DNA of 64,000 nucleotides from Hymenobacter tibetensis (GTDB lineage Bacteria; Bacteroidota; Bacteroidia; Cytophagales; Hymenobacteraceae), in NCBI RefSeq assembly GCF_022827545.1, contig NZ_CP094669.1, positions 2,136,001 to 2,200,000 of the forward strand. Reading direction: 5' to 3'. The translations under genes were made by a program, and so were the position numbers. The notes beneath the pieces were generated by a model. It searched no databases, was not told the origin of the DNA, and saw nothing but the letters and a program-made list of their open reading frames with translations. How positions within the stretch are numbered: the first letter of the stretch is position 1; every line of letters starts with the position of its first letter. Positions 7,763-16,975 of the stretch are shown piece after piece.

Positions 7763-10357
7763 ATGAAAAAAATTTCCTTTCTGTTAGTATTCCTTGGTAG
7801 TGGTTATCTGGCGCTGGCCCAAGAGCCTGCCGGAACGGGCCGCCCAGCGGGTGGGCCGCCGGCGGGCGGTCAGCGTTCTGCTTTAGGCGGGGCCCCTCAG
7901 CCACAACAGGGAAGTGGTCGTATCACGGGTACCGTCACGGATGCCGGCACTAAGCAGCCCGTGCCCTATGCGACGGTGGTAGTGCTTGATCCCTCGACCG
8001 GGAAACCCGTAGATGGCGCCGCCGCTGACGAAACCGGAAAGTTCACGGTTAGCAAAGTGGCCGCTGGTACCTATACCGTTCAAATCACGTTCCTCGGGTA
8101 TAAGTCGATTGACAAGCCCGGCATCGTTATTACGGACGCAGGCAACACGGTAGCCCTCGGCACAATTGCGCTGGCTTCCACGGCTCAGGCGTTGAAAGAA
8201 GTGGTGGTAGAAGGCCAACGGGCGCTGGTGGAAGAGAAGGTAGACCGCACTGTGTACAACGCCGAAAGAGACGAAACCACCCGCGGCGGCGACGCTACCG
8301 ACGTACTCCGGCGCGTACCCGCGCTGAGCGTAGACCTTGATGGCAACGTAACCTTGCGGGGTAGCTCCAACATCCGGGTGCTCATCAACAACCGGCCTTC
8401 TACCATTGCGGCTAGTAGCATTGCCGATGCCCTCCGCCAGATTCCGGCCGAGCAGATCAAGAGCGTGGAAGTGATTACCTCACCCTCCGCCAAGTACGAT
8501 GCCGAAGGCTCCGGTGGTATCATCAACATCGTGACCAAGCAGAACAATTTGCAAGGCTTCTCGGTGGATGGGCGCGGTAGTGTGGGTTTGCGGAGTGCCG
8601 ACTTAGGACTGAACGGCAGCTACCGCGTCGGGAAGATGGGCTTCTCGATGGGTGGCAACGGCCGGGCGCAGTACAACACGCCGGGACGCTTCTCCAACAT
8701 TCAGAACACCTTCGATACGGATGGGGACCGCACCTTTCTGGGGCAAACCACCCAGTCGGCCAAGACCACCAATAACCGCCTGAACGGGCGCTATTCGCTG
8801 GGCTGGGATTACGACATCAACAAGTTCAACTTTCTCTCGGCCTCGGTGCAGTTTGGGGTGGGCAACTCCAGAGTCCAGCAAAACGGTTTGCTAAGCGAGT
8901 CGTACCGCCTTGACCCTACCACTGGCGACTATCCGCTGACCAGCCGCACGCTCCGTGATGCGTTGACCAAGGATAACTCCAACAACGTGGACGTAAACCT
9001 GAACTACACGCACACCTTCGAGACGCCCCAGCGGGAGTTGAGCGTTTTGGGTCTTTACAGCCGTAACAATCGTACCAACAACTTCACCAATAACATCCTC
9101 GAAAGCCTCGACCCGAGAGCCGCCAGTCAGATTCTAAACGAGAACGACAGCTACAACGAGGAAGTCACCGCGCAACTCGATTACCAGACGCCCGTTGGCA
9201 AAAACCAGTTGCTGGAAATGGGGGCCAAGGACATCATGCGTACTGTGAACAGCCAATACAGCACCTTCACGGATGGCGTGGAAACTGTAGGTGGCAACCT
9301 GTCCAACACCTTCACCTACGACCAGAACATTGCCGCCGCCTACGCTTCCTATACCCTAGGCTTTCTTAAGAACTATACGCTCAAGGCCGGGGCACGCTAT
9401 GAGTACACCACCATCGAAGCCAAGTTCCAGGACTCTGACAATGAGGTTTCTATCCCATCCTATGGGGTGCTGGTGCCGAGCGTGAACCTGTCGCGCAAGT
9501 TAGCTAGCGGCAACACCCTGAAAGCTGCTTACAACTACCGAATTCAGCGGCCTTCGCTGCAATTCCTGAACCCTAACCGGCAGGCTTCCAACCCGCTTAA
9601 CGTCACGATTGGCAACCCCAACCTGGAGCCTGAGTACACCAACAACTACGAACTGGGCTACAATACCTTCATCCAGAAAACCTCGCTTAACTTCTCGGTT
9701 TTCGCCCGCAACACCACTGGCTCCATCCAGCCAATACGCACCCCTCGCCTCGATACGATTATCACCACGTACGACAACATAGGGCAGGAAAATGCCTACG
9801 GTGGGAGCGTATTTGCCAACGTCAACCTGAACAACAAGTTCACGCTCGGTGGCGGCTTGGATGCCTATTATGCCATGCTCGACAACAAACTAGCCGACCC
9901 CATTTTCCGGGCCAAGAATGAAGGCTGGGTGATGAGCGGCCGGGCACAAGCAGGCTACGCGCTCAGCAAAGGCTGGGGCCTGCAATTCTTCACCTTCTAC
10001 CGGGGCCGTCAGGTGCAACTGCAGGGCTACCAGGGCGGATTCGGTATCTACAGCCTTAGCTTGAGAAAGGAGTTCAACGAGAAGAAAGGTAGCATCGGTT
10101 TCGGCGCCGATAACTTCTTCACACCTACCAACAAGATTCGCTCGGAAATCAACTCATACACACTGGCGCAGCAGAGTGAAAACGTGCTCTACCGTACCGG
10201 CTTCCGCGTAAACATGAGCTACCGCATTGGTAAGCTGACCACTACGCCATCGAGGCGCAAACGCTCCGTCACCAACGACGACCAGAAAGAAGATGGCGAC
10301 GGTGGTAATGGCGCCGGTGGCACACCGCAAAGCGGCGGTAGCGGCGGCCGGCCATAA
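7763..10357 (+). CDS. TonB-dependent receptor-like outer membrane beta-barrel protein
   Basis: 864 residues. A signal peptide (MKKISFLLVFLGSGYLALAQ) is followed by a Gly/Pro-rich stretch, a carboxypeptidase-regulatory-like beta-sandwich (about 50-140, GRITGTVTDAGTKQPVPYATV), a plug domain (about 150-260, with VPALSVDLDGNVTLRGSSN and GSGGIINIVTK) and a large C-terminal beta-barrel of the OMP_b-brl_3 type. A Gly/Asp-rich tail follows the barrel. Such proteins import or bind ligands at the outer membrane with TonB energy; the ligand is unknown. It sits between two paralogous oligopeptidase genes on the same strand, which suggests peptide capture, but hairpins separate the three genes, so they may not be one transcript. 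Confidence 0.88.
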   Translation: MKKISFLLVFLGSGYLALAQEPAGTGRPAGGPPAGGQRSALGGAPQPQQGSGRITGTVTDAGTKQPVPYATVVVLDPSTGKPVDGAAADETGKFTVSKVAAGTYTVQITFLGYKSIDKPGIVITDAGNTVALGTIALASTAQALKEVVVEGQRALVEEKVDRTVYNAERDETTRGGDATDVLRRVPALSVDLDGNVTLRGSSNIRVLINNRPSTIAASSIADALRQIPAEQIKSVEVITSPSAKYDAEGSGGIINIVTKQNNLQGFSVDGRGSVGLRSADLGLNGSYRVGKMGFSMGGNGRAQYNTPGRFSNIQNTFDTDGDRTFLGQTTQSAKTTNNRLNGRYSLGWDYDINKFNFLSASVQFGVGNSRVQQNGLLSESYRLDPTTGDYPLTSRTLRDALTKDNSNNVDVNLNYTHTFETPQRELSVLGLYSRNNRTNNFTNNILESLDPRAASQILNENDSYNEEVTAQLDYQTPVGKNQLLEMGAKDIMRTVNSQYSTFTDGVETVGGNLSNTFTYDQNIAAAYASYTLGFLKNYTLKAGARYEYTTIEAKFQDSDNEVSIPSYGVLVPSVNLSRKLASGNTLKAAYNYRIQRPSLQFLNPNRQASNPLNVTIGNPNLEPEYTNNYELGYNTFIQKTSLNFSVFARNTTGSIQPIRTPRLDTIITTYDNIGQENAYGGSVFANVNLNNKFTLGGGLDAYYAMLDNKLADPIFRAKNEGWVMSGRAQAGYALSKGWGLQFFTFYRGRQVQLQGYQGGFGIYSLSLRKEFNEKKGSIGFGADNFFTPTNKIRSEINSYTLAQQSENVLYRTGFRVNMSYRIGKLTTTPSRRKRSVTNDDQKEDGDGGNGAGGTPQSGGSGGRP

Positions 10358-10447
10358 AGCGAAACGGCGAAACAATAAACGGGTGAGTTTATGGCTCTGA
10401 CAGTGCACTTGGCACAGTCGGGACGTAAACTCACCCGTTTGCTTTAT
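10354..10447 (+). terminator. composite hairpin after the receptor gene
   Basis: A perfect 15-bp stem (10377-10391 with 10426-10440, AAACGGGTGAGTTTA) is enclosed by an outer 7-bp stem (ATAAAGC 10354-10360 with GCTTTAT 10441-10447) with a one-sided 16-nt bulge. It starts at the receptor stop codon and fits a terminator before the second S9 peptidase gene. Confidence 0.6.
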
Positions 10448-10520
10448 AGCTGAGTGAGGCTTATTTTTTATTGTAATAAGCCTAAATTGACTTCTTCTTC
10501 TGAACCCTTCTTTTCAACTT

Positions 10521-12650
10521 ATGAAAGCAATTCAACTCTGGTTAGCTGGCTTGTGTGCAGTAGTTTGTGGCCCAGTGATGGCGCAAACTTCGGCAAGCAC
10601 GGCTATGGCAAAACCGCCGGTGGCCACTAGCAAACCCAAGCAGCTGGTATCACCTTTTGGCACCCGCACCGACAACTATTATTGGCTGAATGAGCGCGAG
10701 AACCCGGAGGTGCTGAGCTACCTGAACGCCGAAAACGCGTATTTCGAGCAGCAGATGGCGCCGGTAAAAGGTTTGCAAGAAAAACTGTTCACCGAAATCA
10801 AGGGCCGCATCAAAGAGCAGGACGAGTCGGTGCCGTACCGCGACAATGGCTACTACTATTACACGCGCTACGAGAAAGGCGGCGAGTATCCTATTTATTG
10901 TCGCAAAAAGGGTAGCCTGAGTGCTCCGGAAGAAGTGCTGCTGGACGGCAACAGCATGGGCAAAGGCCGGTCGTACTTCCAGATCGGCGGCTACGAGGTA
11001 AGCGACGACAACCAGGTGCTGGCCTACTCAGCCGATACGGTGAGCCGCCGCCTCTACACGCTCCGTTTTCGCAACCTGAAAACCGGCAAGCTCTTCCCCG
11101 AAAAAATTGCCAATACCAGCGGCAACGCTGTGTGGTCCACCGACAACAAAACGGTGTTCTATACCAAGAAGGACGTAACCACGCTGCTGCCGTACCAAGT
11201 GTATCGCCACCAGCTCGGCACCGACCCCAAACAAGATGCCTTGGTATATGAGGAGAAGGATAACACCTTCGGCACCTACATCAACCGCTCGAAGTCCAAG
11301 AAATACGTCTTCGTGCACATGGGAAGTACGATGTCGTCGGAAATCCGCTTTTTGGAGGCTGCGAAGCCCACCGCCGCTTTGCAGGTATTCCTGCCCCGTG
11401 AAGCCGACCACCTGTACGACATCGAGCATTTCGGTAACGACTTCTATGTGCGCTCCAATGCTGGCGCGCCCAACTATCGGTTGCTGAAAACGCCTGTAAC
11501 CAACACCGCCAAAACGGCGTGGCAGGAAGTAATTGCGCACCGCCCGAATGTGTTCCTCGAAAACATGGAGCTGTTCAAAGACTATCTGGTGCTTGGCGAA
11601 AGAAAAGAAGGCCTGTTGCAGCTCCGCGTGATACAGTGGAAAGACAAGCAGGAACACTACCTCAATTTCGGTGAACCTACGTACACCGCCGGCGTGAGCG
11701 TCAACCCCGAATTTGATACGCCGGTGCTGCGCTACAGCTATACCTCACTTACCACGCCAGCTTCCACCTACGACTATAACATGACCACGCGCAGCAAAAA
11801 GCTGCTCAAAGAGCAGGCCGTGCTGGGTGGGTTCAAGAAGGAAGACTACGTAACCGAGCGTGCCTACGCCACTGCGACCGACGGGACAAAAATCCCGCTT
11901 TCCATCGTCTACAAGAAAGGCTTCCAGAAGGATGGTACCGCGCCTGTGCTGCAATACGCCTACGGTTCCTACGGTAATTCCACCAATGCCACGTTCAGCG
12001 CGGCCCGGTTGAGCTTGCTGGATCGGGGCTTTGCCTACGTTATCTGCCACATCCGGGGCGGGCAGGAACTAGGCCGGCAGTGGTACGAAAACGGCAAGAA
12101 GCTAAACAAGAAAAATACCTTCACCGATTTCACCGACTGTTCCAAGTACCTGATAGACCAAAAGTTTACATCAGCTGAGAAGCTATTCGCCCAAGGCGGT
12201 TCAGCGGGCGGCTTGCTGATGGGCGCAGTCGTGAACATGCACCCCGAGTACTACAAAGGCGTGGTGGCGGCCGTGCCCTTCGTGGACGTGGTGACCACCA
12301 TGCTCGATGCCAGCATCCCCCTCACCACTGGCGAGTACGACGAGTGGGGCAACCCCAATCAGAAAGAGTACTACGACTATATGCTTTCGTATTCGCCTTA
12401 TGACCAGGTCAAAGCCCAGGCCTACCCCAACCTGCTCGTCACCACGGGCCTGCACGACTCGCAGGTGCAGTACTTCGAGCCCGCCAAATGGGTAGCCAAA
12501 CTGCGCACTATGAAGACCGACAAGAATTTGCTGCTCCTCCACACCGACATGGCCGCTGGACACGGTGGGGCCTCCGGCCGCTTCAAATCCATTAACGATG
12601 TGGCCCGGCAGTATGCCTTCATGCTGATGCTGTTGGGCGTTAAAGCGTAG
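10521..12650 (+). CDS. S9 family oligopeptidase with signal peptide
   Basis: 709 residues, paralogous to the protein encoded at 5072 over its whole length. It begins with a signal peptide (MKAIQLWLAGLCAVVCGPVM, then AQ), so it should act in the periplasm or outside. The beta-propeller is followed by the hydrolase domain with Ser561 in GGSAGG, Asp in TTGLHDSQ and His in AGHGGASGR. Alignment with the first copy starts at PPVATSKPKQ, just after the signal peptide. Some 3' stretches are almost identical at DNA level to the first copy. Likely role: degradation of short peptides near the adjacent outer membrane receptor (inference). Confidence 0.93.
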   Translation: MKAIQLWLAGLCAVVCGPVMAQTSASTAMAKPPVATSKPKQLVSPFGTRTDNYYWLNERENPEVLSYLNAENAYFEQQMAPVKGLQEKLFTEIKGRIKEQDESVPYRDNGYYYYTRYEKGGEYPIYCRKKGSLSAPEEVLLDGNSMGKGRSYFQIGGYEVSDDNQVLAYSADTVSRRLYTLRFRNLKTGKLFPEKIANTSGNAVWSTDNKTVFYTKKDVTTLLPYQVYRHQLGTDPKQDALVYEEKDNTFGTYINRSKSKKYVFVHMGSTMSSEIRFLEAAKPTAALQVFLPREADHLYDIEHFGNDFYVRSNAGAPNYRLLKTPVTNTAKTAWQEVIAHRPNVFLENMELFKDYLVLGERKEGLLQLRVIQWKDKQEHYLNFGEPTYTAGVSVNPEFDTPVLRYSYTSLTTPASTYDYNMTTRSKKLLKEQAVLGGFKKEDYVTERAYATATDGTKIPLSIVYKKGFQKDGTAPVLQYAYGSYGNSTNATFSAARLSLLDRGFAYVICHIRGGQELGRQWYENGKKLNKKNTFTDFTDCSKYLIDQKFTSAEKLFAQGGSAGGLLMGAVVNMHPEYYKGVVAAVPFVDVVTTMLDASIPLTTGEYDEWGNPNQKEYYDYMLSYSPYDQVKAQAYPNLLVTTGLHDSQVQYFEPAKWVAKLRTMKTDKNLLLLHTDMAAGHGGASGRFKSINDVARQYAFMLMLLGVKA

Positions 12651-12673
12651 AGCACAGGGTCACATGAGTGCAA

Positions 12674-12706
12674 AAAGCCCCGCTATGATTTTCATAGCGG
12701 GGCTTT
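12674..12706 (+). terminator. terminator after second S9 peptidase
   Basis: Perfect 15-bp stem AAAGCCCCGCTATGA with its complement and a 3-nt TTT loop, 23 bp after the stop codon; the descending arm ends in CTTT then GTATTTT. It could also serve the convergent small gene at 12745. Confidence 0.85.
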
Positions 12707-12744
12707 GTATTTTGCTGAATAGGGAAAAGAACCAAATTCAACAC

Positions 12745-12951
12745 TTAATCACGCACCTTCAAACTATCTGGCACGGGGCCGCGGGTGGCAGCCACCAATT
12801 GATTTTGAAGCTGAAAGTTAACCAGCTCACAATCGGAAAAGCGCCGCTCTGACTGTTTCAGGGCTTCTTCCATCTTATTCAGACGAAGGTACAGGAAGAT
12901 GATGAGGCCCAGGGCAATGAGAAGAGCAGCGAGAGGCAACGCTTTATTCAT
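12745..12951 (-). CDS. small membrane-anchored protein of unknown function
   Basis: 68 residues. A hydrophobic N-terminal segment (about residues 4-22, LPLAALLIALGLIIFLYLRL) is followed by a charged stretch with coiled-coil character (NKMEEALKQSERRFSDCE) and a short tail. This looks like a single-pass inner membrane protein with a soluble coiled coil. I do not recognise a family. It lies upstream of, and on the same strand as, nothing obviously related: the E2 gene behind it (start 14512) reads in the same direction and ends 109 bp before it. The clean topology supports a real gene. Confidence 0.6.
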   Translation of the reverse strand: MNKALPLAALLIALGLIIFLYLRLNKMEEALKQSERRFSDCELVNFQLQNQLVAATRGPVPDSLKVRD

Positions 12952-13060
12952 GAGGTGAGTGCTTGACTGCTTGGGAAGTGAACGGTTGGCTGCTGCTTGT
13001 TCTGTTCATTGGTAGAACACGTAGCTGCTAACACAACAAGCAACCCGCAAGAATCATCAA

Positions 13061-14512
13061 TTAAATGACTGTATTCGAATCAAATTGCTCTAAATAATCG
13101 GCCACTCTACGCACAAACATGCCACCCAGCGAGCCATCCACCACACGGTGGTCGTAGGAGTGCGAGAGGAACATGAAGTGCCGCACGCCGATCAGGTCAC
13201 CTTGTGGGGTCTCGATAACGGCCGGCTTCTTCTTGATAGCGCCCACAGCCATGATGGCTACTTGTGGCTGCATGATGATAGGGGTACCCATCACATTACC
13301 GAACGAGCCTACATTGGAAACCGTGTAAGTGCCACCTTCCAAGTCAGCAGGCGTCAGCTTGTTGATGCGGGCACGGTTGGCTAGGTCGTTGACCTTTTTG
13401 CTGAGGCCATTGAGGTTGAGCTGATCGGCGTTGTGAATCACCGGGACAATGAGGTTGCCGGAAGGCAACGCCACCGCGACTCCAATGTTGATGTCGCGCT
13501 TCTTGATGATGTAGTCCCCATCCACCGATACGTTGATGTTCGGGAAATCCTGGATGGCGCGGGCAATGGCCTGAATGAAGATAGGCGTGAAGGTCAGGTT
13601 CTCGCCTTCGCGCTTCTTATAGGCGTCTTTGTTGGCATTGCGCCAGTGCACGAGGTCTGTTACATCTGCTTCCACGAACGATGTAACGTGCGGCGCAATC
13701 CGTTTGGAGTCTACCATGCGTTGCGCAATCATCTTGCGCATCCGGTCCATTTCAATCAGTTCCTGCCCACCGCTGACAGACGGTACGGCTTTGGTGGCCT
13801 GCGGAGCACTAACAGCTGGTTGCGCCGCTTGGGGCTGGCTGGCGGCTGGTTGCGGAGCTGGTTCCATTGGTTGTGGCGCGGGGGCTGCTGCTGGCGCAGG
13901 TGCAGGTGCCTCCGCTACGGTAGCGGCCGGAGCCGCCGCTTGCGGCGTCAGCGGCTTCTTGCCGGCGGCCACATAATCAAGAATGTCTTTCTTGGTAACC
14001 CGGTTTTCGCTGCCGGTACCGGGCAAGTACTCTAAGTCGGCCATCGAAATGCCTTCCTCGCGGGCAATACTGAGCACAAGCGGGGAGTAGAAGCGGCCAG
14101 TCTGGGGCTTCGCTTCCGATTGGGGCGTAGAGGCTGCTGGCGTAGTGGCCTCGGGTACGTAAGGCAGTTCAGTTACGCCGTTGTCGGTAGCAGCGGCTAC
14201 TGGCTCTGGAGCTGGCTCTTGTGCCGAGGTGGGAGCGGCGGTGTCGGGCGCAGCTGCGCCAGCGCTGGCTGGCTCGGTTTCCACAATAGCAATGGGGGCA
14301 CCTACTGCTACCACCTGGCCTTCCTGCACTAAAATCTCCTGCAACACACCGGCATGAATGGCGGGTACTTCGGTATCTACTTTATCGGTTGCCACTTCCA
14401 GCACTGATTCGTCCTGCTCAATTGCGTCGCCGACTTGCTTGAGCCATTTCAGGACGGTGCCTTCCATAATGCTTTCGCCCATTTTGGGCATCACCATTTC
14501 CACTCGTGCCAT
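13061..14512 (-). CDS. 2-oxo acid dehydrogenase complex E2 (dihydrolipoamide acyltransferase)
   Basis: 483 residues. One N-terminal lipoyl domain with the lipoylated Lys44 in ATDKVDTEVP, a long Ala/Pro/Gln-rich linker, a peripheral subunit-binding domain (about 140-180, RFYSPLVLSIAREEGIS), a second Ala/Pro-rich linker, then the catalytic acyltransferase domain ending in SYDHRVVDGSLGG with the active-site His and Asp. It transfers the acyl group from lipoate to CoA in a pyruvate-, 2-oxoglutarate- or branched-chain-type complex. The single lipoyl domain and sequence style resemble branched-chain or generic E2s, but the substrate cannot be fixed. No E1 or E3 gene is adjacent. Confidence 0.92.
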   Translation of the reverse strand: MARVEMVMPKMGESIMEGTVLKWLKQVGDAIEQDESVLEVATDKVDTEVPAIHAGVLQEILVQEGQVVAVGAPIAIVETEPASAGAAAPDTAAPTSAQEPAPEPVAAATDNGVTELPYVPEATTPAASTPQSEAKPQTGRFYSPLVLSIAREEGISMADLEYLPGTGSENRVTKKDILDYVAAGKKPLTPQAAAPAATVAEAPAPAPAAAPAPQPMEPAPQPAASQPQAAQPAVSAPQATKAVPSVSGGQELIEMDRMRKMIAQRMVDSKRIAPHVTSFVEADVTDLVHWRNANKDAYKKREGENLTFTPIFIQAIARAIQDFPNINVSVDGDYIIKKRDINIGVAVALPSGNLIVPVIHNADQLNLNGLSKKVNDLANRARINKLTPADLEGGTYTVSNVGSFGNVMGTPIIMQPQVAIMAVGAIKKKPAVIETPQGDLIGVRHFMFLSHSYDHRVVDGSLGGMFVRRVADYLEQFDSNTVI

Positions 14513-14564
14513 GCGGTAGGGATAGGGGTTGTGTTATTGTTATTGGGTGGGGAGTTTTCGTGCT

Positions 14565-14572
14565 CAAAGGTA
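14565..14572 (-). promoter_or_regulatory. candidate -7 box of the E2 gene
   Basis: TACCTTTG on the minus strand, 52 bp before the E2 ATG, matches TAnnTTTG. No clear TTG is present 19-21 bp further upstream. Confidence 0.45.
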
Positions 14573-14716
14573 ACCGAAAACCCGAACGCGAAGGATGTCT
14601 ATACGAGGACAGCCTATTGGACAGCGGCGAACCGAGCATTTCGGGCATTGGCGCCACCGTGGCATTTGCTGGAGTACTAGCAAGAAGTTGCAGCCCAACG
14701 ACCGGCAACACTTGCC

Positions 14717-15970
14717 TCAGCTGGCGGGCAAGTTCTGCCGCAACAGGTTCAGGGCCATGGTCACGGTGTATTCCACGTTGAGCTGGCGGCCTCGGTTGAA
14801 AGTGAACAAGCGGCTGACCGTCTGATGGGCATCGGCATACGCCAAACAGATAGTGCCAACTGACTTGGTCTCGGTGCCACCGTCGGGCCCAGCAATGCCA
14901 CTGGTAGCCAATGCCACATCCACCCCCAGCCGCTGGCGGGCGCCCTCCGCCATTTCGCGCACGGTAGCCTCACTCACGGCGCCATGTGCGGCCAGGGTTT
15001 CGGCCTGCACGCCCAGTTCCTGCATCTTGATGTCGTTGTGGTAGGCCACAATGCTGCCACGGAAATAAGCGGAGCTACCGGGTACACTCGTGATTTTATG
15101 CGCCAGCAGGCCACCGGTGCAGCTTTCGGCAGTTCCCACCGTCAGGCCCCGTGCTTGCAGCAACTGCCCAATGGCTGCTTCCAGCTTCACTTCGCCCTCC
15201 GCAAAAATATATTCCCCAATCAGTGTGTGCAGCTCTGGTAGCAAGTCCTTCATGCGCTGCCGCAGGTTCGGCTGTCCGTCGTCGTGGCCAGTTAGGCGCA
15301 ACCGGACGCCGCCCAGGTAGGGGAGGTAGGCCAGCTTGATGTTGGAAGGAAGTGCTGTTTCCCAGTCCGCAATTTTTTCAGCCAAAAACGACTCTCCCAG
15401 CCCGATGGTCTGCACCACCACGTGCTCGATGGGCGGTACCTGAAAGCGGCTTTGTAGCTTGGGCAGGGCCTGCTCGGTCATCAGGTATTTCATTTCGTGC
15501 GGCACGCCGGGCATACTCACAAACACGGTACCGGCATCCTCGAACCACATGCCGGGGGCGGTGCCTACAGCATTAAACAGCACTTCGCAGTTGGCCGGAA
15601 CCATGGCCTGTTGCCGGTTCACTTCAAGCATCGGGCGGTTGAAGCGTTTAAAAATATCTTCTACGTGCGTCAGAGTAGGCTGATGCAACACTAATTCGCT
15701 GTTGAAATAGCGGGCCAGTACGTGCTTAGTTAAGTCGTCTTTGGTAGGGCCCAGGCCGCCCGTAATCAAGACCACTTGGGCGCGTTGGCGGGCAAGGTCG
15801 AGGGCCGCTACTATCTCGTCGGCACGGTCGGAAACGCTGGAAATCTGCCGGACGCGCAGCCCGATTTTAGCCAACTCCTGGCCCATAAAGGCCGAGTTGG
15901 TGTCGATGACCTGCCCGTAAAGCAGTTCGTCGCCAATGGTCATGATTTCAACGTCGGGAAGCAGGGGCAT
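14717..15970 (-). CDS. cinA: CinA: competence/damage-inducible protein, NMN amidohydrolase
   Basis: 417 residues, the normal two-domain CinA. The N-terminal MoaB/MogA-like domain (about 1-170) carries EIMTIGDELLYGQVIDTN and ITGGLGPTKDD; the C-terminal amidohydrolase domain (about 255-415) carries GTAESCTGGLLAHKIT and ATSGIAGPDGGT. CinA proteins deamidate nicotinamide mononucleotide for NAD recycling, and the N-terminal domain has ADP-ribose pyrophosphatase activity in characterised members. It reads leftwards toward the E2 gene, 204 bp away, and is divergent from the DUF4197 gene at 16069. Confidence 0.95.
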   Translation of the reverse strand: MPLLPDVEIMTIGDELLYGQVIDTNSAFMGQELAKIGLRVRQISSVSDRADEIVAALDLARQRAQVVLITGGLGPTKDDLTKHVLARYFNSELVLHQPTLTHVEDIFKRFNRPMLEVNRQQAMVPANCEVLFNAVGTAPGMWFEDAGTVFVSMPGVPHEMKYLMTEQALPKLQSRFQVPPIEHVVVQTIGLGESFLAEKIADWETALPSNIKLAYLPYLGGVRLRLTGHDDGQPNLRQRMKDLLPELHTLIGEYIFAEGEVKLEAAIGQLLQARGLTVGTAESCTGGLLAHKITSVPGSSAYFRGSIVAYHNDIKMQELGVQAETLAAHGAVSEATVREMAEGARQRLGVDVALATSGIAGPDGGTETKSVGTICLAYADAHQTVSRLFTFNRGRQLNVEYTVTMALNLLRQNLPAS

Positions 15971-16068
15971 ATAGAGGAGGTGTAGGATGGCAAGAGGAAA
16001 TGGCGCAATTTGGGGCCACGACGCGTAAGACCACCACGAGGGCGGTCTGGTTTTCGTCTTTTATGTAT

Positions 16069-16881
16069 ATGGCATCTTTTCGTACTCTCACTTTAGCTTT
16101 AACGTTGGGCGTAATTACTCCGCTGGCTGCGCAGGCCCAAACAACAACCAAGAAAACAACTACCGCTAAAACAACAACTACAACCAAAAAACCGGCCGCT
16201 AAAACAACTACGGCCAAAACAACCACTACCGCCAAAACGACGGTTGTGAAGCCAGCACCAGTTGTGAAGCTGCCCCTTACCGATGCTGAGGCAAATTCCG
16301 GCTTGAAAGAAGCCCTCACGCAAAGCATTACCCGTAGCATCGAGCAGGCTTCCGCAGCCGACGGTTTCAATGCTAACACCGACATCCGGATTCCATTCCC
16401 GCCCGAAGCCGAGCTGGTAGCGGCCACCATGCGCAAACTGCGCTTGGGTGCTTTAGTTGATAACTTTGAAGTGGCATTGAACCGCAGTGCCGAAGCGGCG
16501 GCCAAAGAAGCAGGACCCATTTTTCTGGGGGCCGTGCAGAACATAAGCTTCCAGGATGCCTTAGGGCTGGCCACCAGCAAAGAAGAGGATGCCGCCACCA
16601 CGTTTCTCTACGGAAAAACCGCGGAGCAGCTCAAAACCTCGTTCCAGCCAATCATTCAGCAGTCGTTGGACCAAACGGGGGCAACTAAGCTCTACGCCGA
16701 GATGGTAGGCCGCTACAACAAGATTCCGTTGGTTACGAAACTAGAGCCGCAGCTAACGCCCTACGCTTCGCAGAAAACGGTGGACGGGCTGTTTACCCTA
16801 GTTGCTGCAGAAGAAGCCAAAATCAGGGCCAACCCCACGGCCCGGGGCAGTGAGCTGCTGAAGCGCGTATTTGGAAAATAA
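16069..16881 (+). CDS. DUF4197 protein, secreted, with Thr/Lys-rich segment
   Basis: ATG 16069 (MASFRTLTLALTLG...) gives 270 residues with a clean signal peptide ending AQAQ; further in-frame starts at 16000 and 16063 would only lengthen the N-terminus. After the signal comes a low-complexity stretch of TTK/TTAK repeats (about residues 25-60), then the DUF4197 domain (LPLTDAEANSGLKEALTQSI... to the C-terminus). The function of DUF4197 is unknown. A paralogue follows 94 bp downstream. The repeat is likely an extended linker between the envelope and the folded domain (inference). Confidence 0.85.
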   Translation: MASFRTLTLALTLGVITPLAAQAQTTTKKTTTAKTTTTTKKPAAKTTTAKTTTTAKTTVVKPAPVVKLPLTDAEANSGLKEALTQSITRSIEQASAADGFNANTDIRIPFPPEAELVAATMRKLRLGALVDNFEVALNRSAEAAAKEAGPIFLGAVQNISFQDALGLATSKEEDAATTFLYGKTAEQLKTSFQPIIQQSLDQTGATKLYAEMVGRYNKIPLVTKLEPQLTPYASQKTVDGLFTLVAAEEAKIRANPTARGSELLKRVFGK

Positions 16882-16936
16882 GAAGGCCACTCAAGATGCT
16901 AGCTTCAGTATAGCGTTGTTTTGGTCCGGTTTCTGC

Positions 16937-16969
16937 AAAAGGCGAGGTACAGATTGTACCTCGCCTTTT
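16937..16969 (+). terminator. hairpin between the two DUF4197 genes
   Basis: Perfect 14-bp stem (AAAAGGCGAGGTAC and its complement) with a 5-nt loop and a TTTT end. It ends only 6 bp before the ATG of the next gene, so it is either a terminator for the first gene that leaves almost no room for a downstream promoter, or a leader hairpin of the second. Confidence 0.7.
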
Positions 16970-16975
16970 ATAGTT

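Noticed and set aside
5072..12650. Duplicate S9 genes as an assembly artefact
   Set aside because: The two copies differ in most of their length, in the N-terminal signal, and in flanking DNA.
16871..16975. Longer N-terminus for the second DUF4197 protein
   Set aside because: It would translate the hairpin at 16937-16969 and place 35 non-signal residues before a clean signal peptide.
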